From NCBI GenBank assembly GCA_018699075.1, contig JABIPV010000120.1:1-17719 (forward strand): a stretch of 17,719 nt of DNA, given 5' to 3'. Both the position numbers and the translations under genes were made by a program. This document shows, piece by piece, positions 16,519-17,719 of the stretch (position 1 is its first letter; the number at the start of each line of letters is the position of its first letter). The DNA is from Kordiimonadaceae bacterium (lineage in GTDB: Bacteria > Pseudomonadota > Alphaproteobacteria > Sphingomonadales > Emcibacteraceae). The notes beneath the pieces are model-generated. The model was not told the DNA's origin. It did no database searches and saw only the letters and a list, made by a program, of their open reading frames with translations.

Positions 16519-17275
16519 AAATATTGGAATAATTGGCGTTGGCCACTTTGCGGGCTATTTAGTCGAGGGCTTTTCTGTCGCCGCCCCGGAAATTAAAATT
16601 GTACTTTCACCGCGCAGTAAAGATAAATCTCAGTTTTTAGCTCAAAAATTTAACTGTGATATAGCAGATAATAATCAAGACGTGATTGACCGTTCAGACA
16701 TCATTATACTTTCAATAAAACCAATAGATCTTAAGGATGTCATAAAGGACCTTAATTTTACAAAAAAGAAACTTGTAATTTCAGTTGTCGCCGGATCAGA
16801 TTTAAATGAATTATCATCATTGGTCGAACCGGCAAACGTCGTTTGTTCTCTTCCCCTTTCAAGTGCAGCCATCAACAAAAGCGCCACACTTCTTTATCCT
16901 CATCAAAATGATGCCTTTGAGGTCTTATCTCTACTTGGTTCCGTCATTACATGCAAAAGCCAACAAGAATTTAACACTTCTGGTGCCTTTAGCGCCTTTT
17001 ATGGCTGGAACTTTAAATTCATGGCAGAAATGAGCAAATGGGGGGAGAACAACGGTCTAAGCCGCGATATGTCGAGAAAAATAGTTGAACAAATTTTCGA
17101 AGGTTCTGCAGGAATGTCCGCGAAAGAAAGTGAATTTACATTAGATCAAATCATTTCAAATGTGGCAACAAAAGGCGGCATTACAGAATTAGGCCTTAAC
17201 ATCATTGAACAACAAAACAGCTTCAAAGCATTGCATGACGCCATGGATGCCGTTCGCAAACGCTTATCAGGTTAA
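16511..17275 (+). CDS. Pyrroline-5-carboxylate reductase-like NAD(P)-dependent dehydrogenase
   Basis: A 254-residue protein of the ProC family. A Rossmann dinucleotide-binding motif opens it (IGIIGVGHFAGYLVEG, glycines 6, 9, 11, 15). ILSIKP and VISVVAG follow, as in ProC, and the helical dimerisation domain near the C-terminus has VATKGGITELGL, in the place of the ProC 'GGTT..G' segment. ProC reduces pyrroline-5-carboxylate to proline; this version is shorter than the usual 265-280 residues, and its GVGHFAG differs from the common G-x-GNMA, so it may act on another imine or keto substrate. AAGGGG stands 6 bases before the ATG, and the frame overlaps the mutase gene by 8 bases, so the two are translationally coupled. 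The pair should act in one pathway. Confidence 0.8.
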   Translation: MIKNIGIIGVGHFAGYLVEGFSVAAPEIKIVLSPRSKDKSQFLAQKFNCDIADNNQDVIDRSDIIILSIKPIDLKDVIKDLNFTKKKLVISVVAGSDLNELSSLVEPANVVCSLPLSSAAINKSATLLYPHQNDAFEVLSLLGSVITCKSQQEFNTSGAFSAFYGWNFKFMAEMSKWGENNGLSRDMSRKIVEQIFEGSAGMSAKESEFTLDQIISNVATKGGITELGLNIIEQQNSFKALHDAMDAVRKRLSG

Positions 17276-17445
17276 TCAAGAAAACTGGTATAGACGACCT
17301 TCGTTTTCATGATCACTGGCATGGGGCTGTAAGTAGGTTCTTTGAAATGGGGCTGAGCGTTCCTGAAGTGGCACTGATTTGCGGTCATCGAGATTATAGA
17401 ATGCTTCAAAGATATACTCATCTTAAGCCTGAAGAGGTCGCCTAG
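17276..17445 (+). pseudogene. Tyrosine recombinase (phage-type integrase) C-terminal remnant
   Basis: The plus strand reads TGIDDLRFHDHWHGAVSR, then FFEMGLSVPEVALICGHRDY, then MLQRYTHLKPEEVA and a stop at 17443-17445. This is the last 50-odd residues of a tyrosine recombinase, including the GH of box II and the nucleophile tyrosine in RYTH. The conserved HDLRH segment is HDHWH here, so the catalytic arginine of H-x-x-R is a tryptophan. The N-terminal 250 or more residues are missing. The homology starts directly at the stop codon of the dehydrogenase gene, so an old rearrangement or deletion ended at that point. It is a dead relic. Confidence 0.8.
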
Positions 17446-17580
17446 AAATTGAAGTAAGATGTGACTAGTTACTAGGGAACATTTGATCATTTATGCGCTA
17501 TGCGATACTCACATTTTAGCTAAATTTGACTCACTTTACTTAAAGGTATATATATATTATATATTTGTTAACTATTTGTT

Positions 17581-17719
17581 TGATACGCCCCTAGATTTGT
17601 AGACACTTTACTTGTTATAAAATGGAAGCAAGGAGTTAAGGTATTATGTCTACAGGAATACGATACACAGAAGAGTTTAAACGCGACGCGGTCGCACAAG
17701 TCACGGACCGTGGTTACAG
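17581..17719 (+). mobile_element. Left end of an IS3-family insertion sequence (runs off the window)
   Basis: The element probably begins at TGATACGCCCCTAG (17581 on), which resembles the TGA-x-C-x-GCCCC type terminal repeats of IS3 elements, and carries the first transposase codons from 17646. The right end and target duplication are outside. The exact boundary is inferred from the TG start and the likeness to related ends. The DNA from 17446 to 17580 is AT-rich, includes a run of TA repeats near 17550, and holds nothing else I recognise. Confidence 0.65.
17646..17719 (+). CDS. IS3-family transposase OrfA, N-terminal fragment
   Basis: Only 24 codons are in the window: MSTGIRYTEEFKRDAVAQVT followed by DRGY. 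The RYTEEFKRDAV block is the opening of the helix-turn-helix domain of IS3-family OrfA proteins, which bind the element's ends; OrfB, the catalytic part, would follow by frameshift. AAGGAG lies 10 bases before the ATG. The frame is intact as far as it goes, so the element could be complete. Confidence 0.85.
   Translation, partial: MSTGIRYTEEFKRDAVAQVTDRGY

Noticed and set aside
14752..17275. Ornithine or lysine aminomutase with accessory dehydrogenase
   Set aside because: Those enzymes are two-chain and need a PLP lysine in the B12 subunit or barrel; no such site is apparent here.
17272..17490. 72-codon minus-strand frame near the right edge
   Set aside because: The plus strand of the same stretch reads as a tyrosine recombinase end, which explains the openness.
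1..17719. tRNA or rRNA genes, CRISPR arrays, cobalamin riboswitch
   Set aside because: No repeat-spacer array, tRNA-like T-loop/CCA set or B12-box was seen in the intergenic stretches, which are mostly short.

Overview
The window is a patchwork. Bases 1 to about 880 read, open from base 1 on the plus strand, as the C-terminal part of a superfamily 2 helicase of the type found in large eukaryotic DNA viruses. At about 870-890 this joins abruptly, in antisense, to the interior of a bacterial PLP-enzyme gene, so both genes are cut at the same point. This is most simply a chimeric join (assembly or library artefact). From there to about 17275 the DNA is AT-rich, tightly packed and bacterial, with Tat-type signal peptides, a TTG start and two GTG starts with ribosome binding sites of varying quality. 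An alphaproteobacterium is my best guess from gene content and style, but no taxonomic marker gene is present.

Layout. (a) 878-1978, minus: truncated cystathionine/methionine gamma-lyase-like PLP enzyme. (b) 2177-7546, plus: a four-gene operon with gaps of 4-15 bases, encoding a gamma-glutamyl-amine synthetase of the glutamine synthetase family, an ethanolamine-type APC permease, an aldehyde dehydrogenase and an iron-type alcohol dehydrogenase. Together they fit uptake of an amino alcohol (ethanolamine the best candidate), gamma-glutamylation of its amine, and two-step oxidation of the alcohol to a carboxylate (gamma-glutamylglycine if the substrate is ethanolamine). (c) 7554-12025, minus: an exported xylose-isomerase-like TIM-barrel lipoprotein, a class III CoA-transferase, an exported beta-lactamase-family serine hydrolase and an exported gamma-glutamylcyclotransferase-fold protein. 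(d) 12260-13669, plus: a PutP-like sodium/solute symporter, convergent with a LysR regulator (13671-14594, minus). (e) 14752-17275, plus, divergent from the LysR gene: a cobalamin-dependent mutase with catalytic barrel and B12 domain fused in one chain, overlapping by 8 bases a pyrroline-5-carboxylate-reductase-like dehydrogenase. The substrate of this pair is not recognisable and it is the best candidate here for an undescribed pathway. (f) 17276-17719: a decayed tyrosine-recombinase C-terminus abutting the dehydrogenase stop codon, then the left end and first codons of an IS3-family element that runs off the window.

The common thread is uptake and breakdown of small nitrogen compounds (amines, amino acids). 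The ethanolamine-type operon is well supported. The mutase/dehydrogenase/LysR unit, with the neighbouring PutP-like symporter, is a second, separate module whose chemistry must be tested.
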